A stretch of 64,000 bases of DNA from Acidobacterium sp. S8 (GTDB lineage Bacteria > Acidobacteriota > Terriglobia > Terriglobales > Acidobacteriaceae), in assembly GCF_009765985.1 (NCBI RefSeq), contig NZ_LMUM01000037.1, positions 447,605-511,604 of the forward strand. The letters are read 5' to 3'. A program made the position numbers and the translations under genes. Within the stretch, counting starts at the first letter, position 1. Every line of letters begins with the position of its first letter. A model generated the notes under the pieces. It ran no database searches. It had not been told where the DNA came from and saw nothing but the letters and a program-made list of their open reading frames with translations. Shown here piece after piece: positions 35,902 to 45,063 of this stretch.

Positions 35902-36935
35902 TGGGCAAGGTAAGAAACTGGATGATGCTATGCGGCCTGATGGTCTCGATGTGCGCCGCTAGTACAGCGCAGGATAAAGGAAAGCTGCGAGTTTATTTCA
36001 TCGATGTGGAGGGTGGCCAGTCCACACTGTTTGTTACTCCGACAGGCGAGTCGCTGCTTGTAGACACAGGATGGCCCGAAAACAATGGCCGCGATGCCGA
36101 CCGCATTGTGGCGGCTGCGAAGAAGGCGGGCATCAGCAAAATTGATTACGTGATGTTTACGCATTTCCACATGGATCACGTCGGCGGCGCGCCGCAGCTG
36201 GCGGCTCGATTTCCGATAGGCACATTTATCGACCATGGGCCGAATCGTGAGCTCAACGACAAGCCCACGGTCGAAGGATATGACGCATATCAAAAACTGC
36301 TTGCCAGTGGAAAGTACAAACACCTTACCGAGAAACCCGGCGATGTGCTTCCTGTGAAGGGCATCCATGCGCTCGTCATCAGCGGCGACGGCAACCTGAT
36401 CGACCACAATCTTCCCGGCGGCGGAGAACAGAATTCCTTCTGCAAACAGTCAGAGACACGTCCTGCAGATCAGACGGAAAATGGCCGCTCACTCGGCATC
36501 CTGATTACGTTTGGACAGCTGCGCATCCTCGACCTCGGCGATCTTACGTGGGACAAAGAGATGCAGCTGATGTGTCCGGTGAACAAACTTGGCCACGTGA
36601 ATATTCTCGTCGTCTCGCATCACGGCTGGTACCAGAGCTCAAGCCCTGCGCTGGTCGATGCGATTCATCCGCAGATTGCCATCATGGACAATGGCGAGAA
36701 AAAAGGCGGCTCGAAGGCGACACTTGAGACATTCAAGAAAGATCCGGGCCTCGAGACACGCTGGCAGCTGCACTACTCCGACGAAGGTAAGAGCGATAAT
36801 ACGCAAGATGCGTTTATCGCGAATCCGCAAGGGCCGGATGCCGGACACGATATCGAGCTGACCGCAACGTCCGCTGGCAGCTTCTCTGTGTTGAATTCGC
36901 GTACTGACGAAACGAAAACTTACAGCGCGCGCTAG
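35898..36935 (+). CDS. Secreted metallo-beta-lactamase-fold hydrolase (ComEC/Rec2-like)
   Basis: 345 residues. Signal peptide (MMLCGLMVSMCAASTAQ region) then KLRVYFIDVEGGQSTLFVTP, the opening seen in ComEC-type MBL domains, and the zinc motif THFHMDHVGG (~93-102); a later Asp/His pair occurs in LDLGDLTWD and VVSHHGW. Its substrate cannot be told from sequence. The stop overlaps, in convergent orientation, the stop of the MFS gene. It closes the plus-strand run that starts at anmK. Confidence 0.82.
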   Translation: MMGKVRNWMMLCGLMVSMCAASTAQDKGKLRVYFIDVEGGQSTLFVTPTGESLLVDTGWPENNGRDADRIVAAAKKAGISKIDYVMFTHFHMDHVGGAPQLAARFPIGTFIDHGPNRELNDKPTVEGYDAYQKLLASGKYKHLTEKPGDVLPVKGIHALVISGDGNLIDHNLPGGGEQNSFCKQSETRPADQTENGRSLGILITFGQLRILDLGDLTWDKEMQLMCPVNKLGHVNILVVSHHGWYQSSSPALVDAIHPQIAIMDNGEKKGGSKATLETFKKDPGLETRWQLHYSDEGKSDNTQDAFIANPQGPDAGHDIELTATSAGSFSVLNSRTDETKTYSAR

Positions 36936-38233
36936 GCCTCGCCGGGAATGCGCTCGATGTCTCCAAGCAGGAAGACATATCCGGCGATGCCAATCACCAG
37001 GTAGATGGCCGCGACTCCAAAAGCAAGCGCAAAGGAATGCCGTGCCGTGACCAGGTATCCGGTGACAATTGGCGCGGCGATTCCGGAGAGCTGATTCGCA
37101 AAGTTGAGAATGCCTCCCAGTGTGCCGACGCTTCCGCTCGGAGCAATTAGCGAGGGGATCGACCAGCCAACCGGCGCCGCCGCCGCCAGGCCGCCAATCG
37201 AAAGGCTGATCCAGAAGAGAGCTTGTGTTGGAGTGTGCGCATCGCTTGCGCCGAAAATACCCAGCCCAAGCGCAGTGCCGCCGATCAAAACAACCCGTCG
37301 CACAAGATTCGCGTTCCATCCGCGCTGAATCAACGAATCCACCAGCCACCCGCCTACGACCAGATCGGTAATAGTCGCGAAGAGCCATGGCACACCGGTA
37401 TAAAGAAACGAGTGCAATAGGTCGATGTGAAGCGCGCGCGAAAGATAGCTGGGCAGCCATGTGAGCAGCAGATAAAAGACATAGTTATACGATCCAAAGC
37501 CAAGCGCCAGACCAATCACCTTACGCCGCCGTAGCAGGTATCCAAGCGACGCATATTCCACCCGGATCATCCCCGCATCCGTTCGCGTGTTGTCTGCGCG
37601 AATGTAGTCGTACTCAACGTCGCTGAGGCCGGGGTCGTCTTTGGGGTCGCGGTAAATCCAATAAAAAATCAGGAAATACAGGAAACTGATGCACCCGGTA
37701 GCTGCAAAGCTTAGCCGCCAGCCTACGTGCAGCAGCAAAATTCCGATCAGAGGCACGCCGATGGCGGAAGAAAATTTCGCCATCGAATCGAAGATGCTGG
37801 TGGCGAGGCTGCGTTCCTTTGGCGGGAACCAGTAGCCGATCGCCTTGGCATTCGCAGGAAAGGTCGGCGCCTCACCTACGCCGAGAAGCAGCCGCGCGCC
37901 GAAGAATCCGCCAATGGTGGGCGTAATGGCGGCGGCAAAAGAAGCGACGCTCCACACCAATGTACTGATGCGTCCCACGCGGCGCACGCCGAACCTGTCC
38001 AGCACAACCCCGATAGGCAACTGGCAGAGCGCGTAGGTCCAGTTATACGCGCCCAGTAGGTAGCCGAAAGTGATGTCTGATATGCCGAAGGTCGCAAAGA
38101 GGTCGTTATGCGAAACCGATAAATTGACCCGGTCAAAATAATTGACCAGCACACCAAGGCCGAGGAGGAAAGCGATTCGCCAGCGACGGCGGGGAATGTG
38201 GTCGATAGACAAATCCGTTTCGGCTGGCAACAA
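36932..38233 (-). CDS. MFS transporter, anion:cation symporter (sugar-acid type)
   Basis: 433 residues with 12 predicted transmembrane helices. VNYFDRVNLSVSHNDLF in helix 1 and the GVLLDRFGVRRVGRIST loop fit the ACS branch (hexuronate, galactonate, glucarate carriers). Possible substrate is a sugar acid, consistent with the facing SDR/MDR dehydrogenases. The start is one of two adjacent TTG codons, with no strong Shine-Dalgarno, so the N-terminus is uncertain by a residue or two. Confidence 0.85.
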   Translation of the reverse strand: MLPAETDLSIDHIPRRRWRIAFLLGLGVLVNYFDRVNLSVSHNDLFATFGISDITFGYLLGAYNWTYALCQLPIGVVLDRFGVRRVGRISTLVWSVASFAAAITPTIGGFFGARLLLGVGEAPTFPANAKAIGYWFPPKERSLATSIFDSMAKFSSAIGVPLIGILLLHVGWRLSFAATGCISFLYFLIFYWIYRDPKDDPGLSDVEYDYIRADNTRTDAGMIRVEYASLGYLLRRRKVIGLALGFGSYNYVFYLLLTWLPSYLSRALHIDLLHSFLYTGVPWLFATITDLVVGGWLVDSLIQRGWNANLVRRVVLIGGTALGLGIFGASDAHTPTQALFWISLSIGGLAAAAPVGWSIPSLIAPSGSVGTLGGILNFANQLSGIAAPIVTGYLVTARHSFALAFGVAAIYLVIGIAGYVFLLGDIERIPGEA

Positions 38234-38304
38234 TCGTCTCGCTTTTCTTAATGCAACAGTCTATCCGCTTTGAAGTCCACTAACATGGTAGAAGAGCCGA
38301 TTTC

Positions 38305-39420
38305 ATGCAACAGGCATCTTTACAGAGCTTCATCGCGCAGGAAGCAATGGCCGCCGGCTTCTCAGCTGCGGGCATCGCAGCCGTGCCTGAGCCCGGATCG
38401 CCGGAAGATCTGAGCGACCGCGAGACGTTTGCCGAGTGGATTGAGCAGGGTAACGCAGGCGAGATGGAATATCTCAAGCGTCGCAACGACGCGGGCGAAT
38501 TAGTCCGATCCTCTCTGCGGGTGGCCGTTCCCTGGGTTCGATCTGTGATCGTATGCGTTACGAATTACAACACGGCGCAGCCGCGCTCGATCGATTCCGC
38601 GCCTGAAGCCGCCGGATGGATCGCACGCTACGCGTGGACAGGGCAGCCGAATGGAGATGGCCTGTCTCCATCGGATTATCACAAGGTCATCCTCAAGCGT
38701 CTTGAGCGGATGGAAGCCGTTCTGAAGAATGAGCTCGGGCCGTTTGAGTCGAAATGCTATGTCGATACCGGTCCTCTCGTCGAGCGCATCTATGCGCGAT
38801 ATGCAGGCTTGGGCTGGACCGGCAAAAACACCTGCATACTGGATCAGAAGCTCGGCTCGTGGCTTTTTCTCGGCGTCATCCTCACCTCGATCGAGCTTCC
38901 TTCCGACCAACGCGCAACGCTCGCAGCCGACCGCTGCGGAAGCTGCACCCGCTGCATCGATGCATGCCCCACGGGTGCTCTCACAGCTCCGCGGCAGATG
39001 GATGCAAGCCTCTGCATCTCGTATCTGACGATTGAAAAGCGAGGGCTTGTTCCGCAAGAGTTGCGCAGTGCCGTCGGTCGGCAAATTTTCGGCTGCGATA
39101 TCTGTCAGGATGTCTGCCCCTGGAACCGCAAAGCTCCCATCGCCGCCGATCCGGAGTTGCAGCCTCGCACCGAGCTGGTGAATCCCGCGCTCGACTGGCT
39201 TGCGGAGCTTGATCAGGAAGAGTTCGGACAACGCTTCTTTGGTTCGCCCATCAAGCGCGCGAAGTTTGAAGGCCTGCGCCGCAACATTGCTATCGCTATG
39301 GGCAATAGCGGGCTACGACAGTTTCTTCCTAAGCTCCAGGAGTGGACTGTGAGCGACGAGGGCATACTCGCGGAAACATCCGCATGGGCGATTCAGCAGA
39401 TAGAGAATCGCACTTCTTGA
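38305..39420 (+). CDS. queG: Epoxyqueuosine reductase
   Basis: 371 residues. The N-terminal cobalamin-binding domain is followed by two ferredoxin-like 4Fe-4S motifs, CGSCTRCIDACPTGAL (~212-227) and CDICQDVCPWN (~268-278), and a C-terminal HEAT-like tail. The family reduces epoxyqueuosine to queuosine in tRNA using B12. With queF at 17881 this shows the organism makes queuosine from preQ0. A vestigial membrane-protein gene runs into its 3' end on the opposite strand. Confidence 0.93.
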   Translation: MQQASLQSFIAQEAMAAGFSAAGIAAVPEPGSPEDLSDRETFAEWIEQGNAGEMEYLKRRNDAGELVRSSLRVAVPWVRSVIVCVTNYNTAQPRSIDSAPEAAGWIARYAWTGQPNGDGLSPSDYHKVILKRLERMEAVLKNELGPFESKCYVDTGPLVERIYARYAGLGWTGKNTCILDQKLGSWLFLGVILTSIELPSDQRATLAADRCGSCTRCIDACPTGALTAPRQMDASLCISYLTIEKRGLVPQELRSAVGRQIFGCDICQDVCPWNRKAPIAADPELQPRTELVNPALDWLAELDQEEFGQRFFGSPIKRAKFEGLRRNIAIAMGNSGLRQFLPKLQEWTVSDEGILAETSAWAIQQIENRTS

Positions 39421-39693
39421 TTTTGGCTCTCCTGAAATACCGACTGCGTAGCAAATCCCTCTTCGATGAGACCGTAAGCCAATCCGAGTATCAGAATCGA
39501 AAGCCACCCCAGTCCTCGCCTGCGAACCGTTTCACGTATCAGCAGCGCCATTCCGCCATGCATGGGAGCGAGCACGATAAGAATCGGCAACACTTCAGCG
39601 GGAAAATGCCAAGTAAAACTCCGCAATCAATGGTGCGGTAAAGAATAAAGCTGCTACGGCAGAGAAGCTGCGTTGCTTTCTGGGCGCATTCAT
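39393..39693 (-). pseudogene. Frameshifted, 3'-truncated membrane-protein gene
   Basis: ATG 39693 begins MNAPRKQRSFSAVAALFFTA, continuing PLIAEFYLA, then reaches a stop at ~39597. The protein continues in another frame from HFPAEVLPILIVLAPMHGG to MALLIRETVRRRG and GLAYGLIEEGFATQSVF, ending at 39393 inside the queG 3' end. The join fits a 1-base insertion or 2-base deletion near 39607-39612. I recall intact relatives of a few hundred residues with the same ...RE..RR.G.GW..ILLL.LAYGL.EEG pattern, so the C-terminus also seems lost. Unknown function. Confidence 0.6.
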
Positions 39694-39780
39694 CGTGGAT
39701 CCCACAGGCCTCTCCTTTGAACACTCTGATCATGCAGTCGCATTCAGAGGGGAGCCAGTTGCGAATATCACGAATTGAAA

Positions 39781-39794
39781 GTGACAAATGTCAC
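39781..39794. promoter_or_regulatory. GTGAC-AAAT-GTCAC palindrome
   Basis: GTGA-N6-TCAC palindrome, close to the CRP/FNR-family consensus, lying between the end of the MutS-like gene and the start of the decayed membrane-protein gene (about 90 bases before its ATG). It may be an orphan operator left from that gene. Single occurrence; no evidence of function. Confidence 0.3.
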
Positions 39795-39804
39795 AGTGAC
39801 GCTT

Positions 39805-41607
39805 CTAAATGGGAAGCCCGATCGATCGCATCAGCTGCAACGCGTTGGTGGTCTGCACCACGCCTGGCGTCAGCTTGTAATCGAAGCGAAGTTCGCCGTC
39901 TTCGACCTCGTCGCTGAAGTGGTAGTTTGCCGCCTTGCCCGGCAGGCTTTCGGCAATCTTTGCCAGTGCCAGATCGTGTGTCGTAATAAGACCAATGGCA
40001 CCGCGAGACAGAAGATGGCGCACAAATGATTCCGTGCCGACACGGCGGTCGTGTGAGTTCGTACCCGACAGAAGCTCATCCAGAAGAAATAGAAGCGGTG
40101 CTTCTGCCCTGCTCAATGCTTCGATAGTCTTCAATCGCAATATTTCTGCATAAAAACGCGAGAGGCCGCCTTGAAGCGAATCAAGAATACAGATCGAAGC
40201 AGCCACCGTAAGCGGAGAGAGCGTGAGGTGGTTCGCGCACACCGGAGCGCCAGCCTGCGCCAGCACCACATTGATTCCGACACAGCGAATGAAAGTGCTC
40301 TTACCAGCCATATTTGGCCCGCTGATGACCAACAGCTGAAGATCGGCATCGAGTTGCAGATCATTCGAGACAGCTTTACCGCGTGGCAGAAGTGGATGCG
40401 CCAGGCCTTCTGCGCGAAACAAAGGACCCGTTTCTGCGAATTCGGGAAAGATATCGCCAGGATGCTCGTAGCTGTAGCAGCCTAAAGCCGTGAGTGCCTC
40501 GATTTCTCCCGTAATTTCGATCCAGCGCCGAACGTCATGCGCATGCAATTCACGCCATGCTTCGACGGCAAGCAGCCATTGCGGCGTCCAGAAGACGAAG
40601 AGATCGAGCACCTTCACGAACCAGTTCTCATGGGCGTCGAGCCATGTGACCCGCTTATTGAGATGGCGAATCGCATGCGAAGGATAAGACTTTCCCGATC
40701 GCAGTCCCTGTTGCAGATTCACCAGCTTCGATGAATGAAATGGCATCCCTTCAATCTCTTTAAGAACGGCAGCCAGCAGATCGAGATCATGTGAAGCCTC
40801 ATCCACCTTGCTCAACGAGCTTTCCGCACGCGCACGCAGCTTGTAGGTAAGCGCCAGGTTCACCACGCTGATCAACAGCGCTGCCAGTCCCCAATCCCAT
40901 AGGAACCACGCGAGAAGACTCGCAATCCAGCATGCCGCCAGCACCGGCAATACAATGCGCAGAGGTTGATGTGGCTCGAGCCGCGTCTTCGATTCGGCCC
41001 ACGCCACCAGGGATTCAGGATGCACCCCGCTGCGGACCTCTTCGCCAGCCAGCATCAGCCGTTCGCGAAAATCGAGTTGGGGCGCAAGCTCCTGCACGGC
41101 TTGCTGTCGCTGCCGAATCTCTTCGATCGCCGCATGCGATAGCAGCCACGTCGCAAGTGTTGCTTCGCCAGCGCGAGTGCGCGCGGTGCAGAGCAGTTCG
41201 AAAAGCCCACCCTTGCCGAAGAGATCGAGATCGCGCGCGTATGGATGCGCGGGATCGAGAAATTGTTCGCCAGACTGGCCGGTTCCTGCCCAGCGGCTTT
41301 CAATGCGGGCTATCCCTTGCTCATAAAACGCACGCAACCGGCGAGTGCAGTGCAGCCGCCGAAGAAGGCGCTCATGCCAGACAAAGAGCAGAACCAGAAT
41401 AGCAATGGGAATCAGGGTGTATGCGATTTGCGAACTGTGATATTTCGCCAGCCACACGACGAGTACAAGTGCCACGAGGCCGGCGGCAAGCTTAGCCCCT
41501 ACAAAAAGACGGTCCTGTCGGCGGATACGCGCTTCAGTGACGGAGAGGGCTTGCAGGCGTGCGGCATATTCCCGGGTGGGTTCAATCTTTTTCTGCGTCT
41601 CGACCAC
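39805..41607 (-). CDS. Membrane-anchored MutS-like ATPase
   Basis: 600 residues. Two predicted transmembrane helices lie near residues 40-85 (LAAGLVALVLVVWLA; LIPIAILVLLFVW) and probably two more at ~215-250. The C-terminal MutS ATPase domain has Walker A GPNMAGKST (~429-437) and Walker B LLFLLDELLSGT (~502-513). The mismatch-recognition domain of true MutS is absent. The protein therefore belongs to the poorly characterised short MutS family with membrane anchor. Role unknown. It is divergent from padR, with 78 bases between. Confidence 0.82.
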   Translation of the reverse strand: MVETQKKIEPTREYAARLQALSVTEARIRRQDRLFVGAKLAAGLVALVLVVWLAKYHSSQIAYTLIPIAILVLLFVWHERLLRRLHCTRRLRAFYEQGIARIESRWAGTGQSGEQFLDPAHPYARDLDLFGKGGLFELLCTARTRAGEATLATWLLSHAAIEEIRQRQQAVQELAPQLDFRERLMLAGEEVRSGVHPESLVAWAESKTRLEPHQPLRIVLPVLAACWIASLLAWFLWDWGLAALLISVVNLALTYKLRARAESSLSKVDEASHDLDLLAAVLKEIEGMPFHSSKLVNLQQGLRSGKSYPSHAIRHLNKRVTWLDAHENWFVKVLDLFVFWTPQWLLAVEAWRELHAHDVRRWIEITGEIEALTALGCYSYEHPGDIFPEFAETGPLFRAEGLAHPLLPRGKAVSNDLQLDADLQLLVISGPNMAGKSTFIRCVGINVVLAQAGAPVCANHLTLSPLTVAASICILDSLQGGLSRFYAEILRLKTIEALSRAEAPLLFLLDELLSGTNSHDRRVGTESFVRHLLSRGAIGLITTHDLALAKIAESLPGKAANYHFSDEVEDGELRFDYKLTPGVVQTTNALQLMRSIGLPI

Positions 41608-41675
41608 ATAACCATTATCGCAAGCCGGACACTTTGCTTGTTCTCAAATAAAAGAACTATACGTGTCGGATTAAT

Positions 41676-41696
41676 ATATGTTGTAATGCAACATAT
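41676..41696 (+). promoter_or_regulatory. Palindrome over the padR start, probable PadR operator
   Basis: ATATGTTG-TAATG-CAACATAT is a perfect 8-bp inverted repeat whose spacer contains the padR ATG (41686). It includes ATGT-N9-ACAT, close to the ATGT/ACAT box described for PadR-family repressors. Being at the start codon and 10-30 bases from any upstream promoter, it would repress the padR-permease operon on binding. Confidence 0.6.
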
Positions 41697-42039
41697 GGCA
41701 CCGCAAGTATTCGACCAGCAGCTGAAAAAGGGAAGCGCCGAGTTATTGATCCTCACCCTTGTAGAACATCGCTCACGCCACGGTTATGAGATCAGCAAGC
41801 TGATTGAAGAGCGCTCCGGGGGCGCGCTTAAGTTCAACGTGGCCTCGTTTTACCCCATGCTTTATCGGCTTGAAGAGCGTGGCCTGATCGCGGGGCGCTG
41901 GGTAGAAAAAGCAGGCCAGCGCCGTCGCCGCTATTACAAGCTGACGGCGCAGGGCAAAGATGTTCTGAAGACGCAGCGCGCCACCTGGCTCGATTTTGTA
42001 AATGCCATCCACCGCATTACGGAGGCGGAAAATGCCTGA
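41686..42039 (+). CDS. PadR-family transcriptional regulator
   Basis: 117 residues from ATG 41686 (or 114 from ATG 41695); neither has a Shine-Dalgarno, so leaderless initiation is possible. The winged-helix PadR domain shows LLILTLVEHRSRHGYEISKL (~20-39) and NVASFYPMLYRLEERGLI (~57-74). An upstream in-frame start at 41245 belongs to antisense of the MutS-like gene and was rejected. It overlaps the permease gene by 8 bases, the typical acidobacterial PadR-ADOP pair in which the regulator controls the permease. Confidence 0.9.
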   Translation: MQHMAPQVFDQQLKKGSAELLILTLVEHRSRHGYEISKLIEERSGGALKFNVASFYPMLYRLEERGLIAGRWVEKAGQRRRRYYKLTAQGKDVLKTQRATWLDFVNAIHRITEAENA

Positions 42040-44782
42040 CTGGTCCAAAGAAATACGCTCCGCCTTGGAGCGGCTGAACCTTGAGCCGACGCGTGAGCAT
42101 GATGTCATCGAAGAGTTGAGTCAGCATCTCGACGATCGCTATGAGGAGTTGCTGGCTAAAGGTGTAAACGCACAGCAGGCTTATCAGACCCTGCATGCGG
42201 AACTCGAAGACGGGCGCCTGAGCCGGGAGTTGAAGAGCATCATACGCAAAGCGCATGAGCCGCTGTCTCCGGGAAGCAGCGGGCCGAAGAAGAGGCTCTT
42301 TGGCGGCCTGGGGCGCGACCTTCGTTACGCCGTGCGTCAGCTGCGGCAGAGTCCTGCGTTTGCCGCCGTTGCCATTCTCTCGCTTGCGCTGGGTATCGGC
42401 GCGAACACGGCCATTTTCCAACTGCTAGATGCCGTGCGTATGCGGCTGCTCCCGGTAAAAGCGCCAGAGCAACTGGCCGCTATCCGAATCGCAAACGACG
42501 GCAAAGGTCGCACCGGCAACTTCTTTTCGAATAACTCCGACCTTACCAGCAGCATCTGGAATCGGCTGCATAGCCAGCAGCAGGGGTTTTCCGGCGTCGC
42601 CGCATGGTCAGCTATACAGCGTAATCTGAGTCAGGGCGGGGAAGCCCGCAATGCCAATACGCTGATGGTCAGCGGCGACTTCTTTTCCATGCTGGGCATT
42701 CGTCCTGTTCTCGGACGTCTTTTGTCGCCTGCGGATGATTATCGTGGGTGCGGAACACAGGGCGCGGTCCTGAGCTACGCCTTCTGGCAGAGCGAATTCG
42801 GCGGACGCGAATCAGCATTGGGCAGCAAGCTTACGCTGGACCGCCAGATCTTTCAGGTTATTGGCGTCACTCCTCCATCGTTCCATGGAGTGGACATAGG
42901 CAAGGACTTCGATGCGGCCGTCGCGCTGTGCTCTGAAACTGCATTCGAGCAAAAGGATTCCTGGAGCGACGATCCTCAGGTATGGTGGCTGGCCGTCCTT
43001 GGCCGTCTCAAGCCGGGTTGGACAATCGAGCGAGCCTCCGCGCAACTGGCAGCCATCTCTCCGGGAATATTCACGGCATCCCTGCCGCCCAAATACGACT
43101 CGATCAATAAGGCAAACTATCTTACCTTCCGCCTCGGCGCTACGCGCGCGGACAAAGGCGTTTCCGATCTGCGAAGGAGCGCGCAGAACCCGCTATATAT
43201 TCTGCTCGCACTTTCTGCCCTGGTGCTGTTACTCGCCTGTACGAACCTGGCGAATCTACTGCTCGCTCGCGCCACCGCACGTCAGCGCGAGATGGCGTTG
43301 CGTCTCACGCTCGGCGCATCGCGTCTCCGGCTGACGCGGCAGGTGCTGGCGGAAAGTCTGCTGCTGGCGGTTCTCGGCACAGCTGTTGGCGTAGGTCTTG
43401 CGCAATTGCTCAGCCGCGGGCTGATTACGATGTTGGGTTCGGGGCGAAATCCCGTCATCCTCGACATGTCGCTCGACTGGCGCGTTTTGAGCTTCGCGGC
43501 CGGTCTCGCGGGCATTACCTGCATTCTTTTCGGACTCACTCCTGCGCTGCAGGCTTTCTCCACCGATCCGGGTTCAGCCATGAAGGCGAACGGCCGCAGC
43601 ACGACTGCCGGACGCGAGCATTTCCTCCTGCGCCGAATCCTCATTGTGACGCAGGTAGCGTTGGCGCTGGTTCTTTTAAGCGGCGCACTGCTCTTTGCGC
43701 GCAGCTTCCGCAACCTGCTTGCGCTCAATGCCGGCTTCGAGCAGGATCACATCCTCACCGCGGAATTCAACTATTCCGCGCTGCACTTACCGCAGGAGCG
43801 GCGGCCGGCTTTTCAGAAAGATTTGCTGGACCGCGTCAGCGCTATACCCGGTGTGCAGTCTGTGGCCTCAACGTTCATCGTTCCCATCAGCCATTCCGGA
43901 TGGGACGATAATATCGATGTTCCCGGAGGCCCGCAGCGCCAGACAATCTGGTTCAATTCGGTCTCGCCGTCCTTTTTTCAGACGTTGCGCATTCCGCTTG
44001 TTTCCGGGCGTGATTTCAATGACCTCGACACGCCTACTTCGCCGCGAGTCGCTGTTGTCAGTGAGACCTTCGCGCGAAAATTCTTTCAGGGAGCAAATCC
44101 TGTCGGAAAGATCGTTACCGATTCCGGTAAACCGGACAAGACCTATCAGATCATCGGCATGGTCAAGGATATGAAGTATCAGAACCTTCGAGAGGATTTT
44201 CTGCCGATACTTTTTGTCTCTTCCACTCAGGACAAAGATCTGGGCGAAGGTGTAACACTCATGATCCGCTCCAATGACTCGATGGAATCGCTGGCCTCCG
44301 CGGTAAAGCGCGTCGCCGCCGATGTCAATCCATCGATGGTGCTAACTCTCTCTATCTTCAGGACAGAAATTAAGGAGGACTTGTCCGGAGAGCGATTGAT
44401 GGCCAACCTTACCGGCTTCTTCGGCGCCTTGGCAATCATCCTCGCCATAGTCGGAATCTATGGCGTGATCTCATACATGGTCGCGCGGAGAAAAGGCGAG
44501 ATCGGCGTTCGCATGGCGCTCGGTGCTGCGCGGCGCAATATTCTGGTAATGATCGTGCGGGAAGCGTTCATCCTGCTCGGTATCGGCACGCTGATTGGCA
44601 CAGCCATTGCGATTGCCGTCGGAGTCATGGCCAGATCGATGCTCTTCGGGCTGAAGGCATACGATCCCGTGATCCTCGGCAGCTCCATACTGGGCTTGGC
44701 CGTGATCGTCATACTCTCGAGCCTGCTGCCGGCGCGGCGAGCTGCATCCATCGATCCGATGGTCGTACTGCGCGAAGAGTAA
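42032..44782 (+). CDS. ADOP-type duplicated ABC permease (MacB/FtsX)
   Basis: 916 residues. A ~90-residue soluble N-terminal segment (MPDWSKEIRSALERLNL...) is followed by two MacB-periplasmic-domain/FtsX units: transmembrane helices near 110-130, a periplasmic domain, the first FtsX cluster at ~380-490, a second periplasmic domain, and the final FtsX cluster at ~785-905, ending DPMVVLREE. The FtsX loops ATARQREMALRLTLGASRLRL and RKGEIGVRMALGAARRNI are paralogous. No ATPase gene is adjacent. The family is greatly expanded in Acidobacteria; substrate unknown. Confidence 0.9.
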   Translation: MPDWSKEIRSALERLNLEPTREHDVIEELSQHLDDRYEELLAKGVNAQQAYQTLHAELEDGRLSRELKSIIRKAHEPLSPGSSGPKKRLFGGLGRDLRYAVRQLRQSPAFAAVAILSLALGIGANTAIFQLLDAVRMRLLPVKAPEQLAAIRIANDGKGRTGNFFSNNSDLTSSIWNRLHSQQQGFSGVAAWSAIQRNLSQGGEARNANTLMVSGDFFSMLGIRPVLGRLLSPADDYRGCGTQGAVLSYAFWQSEFGGRESALGSKLTLDRQIFQVIGVTPPSFHGVDIGKDFDAAVALCSETAFEQKDSWSDDPQVWWLAVLGRLKPGWTIERASAQLAAISPGIFTASLPPKYDSINKANYLTFRLGATRADKGVSDLRRSAQNPLYILLALSALVLLLACTNLANLLLARATARQREMALRLTLGASRLRLTRQVLAESLLLAVLGTAVGVGLAQLLSRGLITMLGSGRNPVILDMSLDWRVLSFAAGLAGITCILFGLTPALQAFSTDPGSAMKANGRSTTAGREHFLLRRILIVTQVALALVLLSGALLFARSFRNLLALNAGFEQDHILTAEFNYSALHLPQERRPAFQKDLLDRVSAIPGVQSVASTFIVPISHSGWDDNIDVPGGPQRQTIWFNSVSPSFFQTLRIPLVSGRDFNDLDTPTSPRVAVVSETFARKFFQGANPVGKIVTDSGKPDKTYQIIGMVKDMKYQNLREDFLPILFVSSTQDKDLGEGVTLMIRSNDSMESLASAVKRVAADVNPSMVLTLSIFRTEIKEDLSGERLMANLTGFFGALAIILAIVGIYGVISYMVARRKGEIGVRMALGAARRNILVMIVREAFILLGIGTLIGTAIAIAVGVMARSMLFGLKAYDPVILGSSILGLAVIVILSSLLPARRAASIDPMVVLREE

Positions 44783-44796
44783 ACGGAAGAAATCAC

Positions 44797-44847
44797 AAAC
44801 GGTCTCCCTGTGAAAATCAGGGAGCCGTTTGCAGAAGAATTTTTTTT
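44797..44847 (+). terminator. Rho-independent-like terminator between permease and csp
   Basis: AAACGG-t-CTCCCT pairs with AGGGAG-CCGTTT around a 9-nt loop (one bulged T), and a run of eight T lies at 44840-44847 on the plus strand. It lies between two convergent genes and probably terminates both, although the T run is ~10 bases past the stem on the plus strand. Confidence 0.6.
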
Positions 44848-44856
44848 GTGTAGGTC

Positions 44857-45063
44857 TTAGGCGTTGCGCGTTACATTTGCCGCATTCAGGCCCTTTGGAC
44901 CCTGCTGGCATTCAAACTCTACGCCCTCACCCTCGTTAAGCGTCTTGTATCCATTGTCCAGAATCGCAGAGAAATGGACGAAAACGTCCTCTCCGGTGGA
45001 ACGCTGGATAAACCCATAACCCTTGGCTCCGTTAAACCACTTCACAACACCGTGTTCTTTCAC
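44857..45063 (-). CDS. Cold-shock protein (CspA family)
   Basis: 68 residues, a single cold-shock domain. RNP-1-like KGYGFIQRS (~14-22) and RNP-2-like DVFVHFSAI (~27-35) bind single-stranded RNA/DNA. A GTG start is preceded by AGGAG at 5-base spacing. The upstream ~150 bases lack genes and may include a long 5' leader, common in this family, but no cold-box was verified. Confidence 0.93.
   Translation of the reverse strand: MKEHGVVKWFNGAKGYGFIQRSTGEDVFVHFSAILDNGYKTLNEGEGVEFECQQGPKGLNAANVTRNA

Noticed and set aside
41245..41685. N-terminal extension of PadR by about 147 codons
   Set aside because: The extra region is antisense to the MutS-like gene and precedes the palindromic operator. PadR proteins of ~115 residues are normal.
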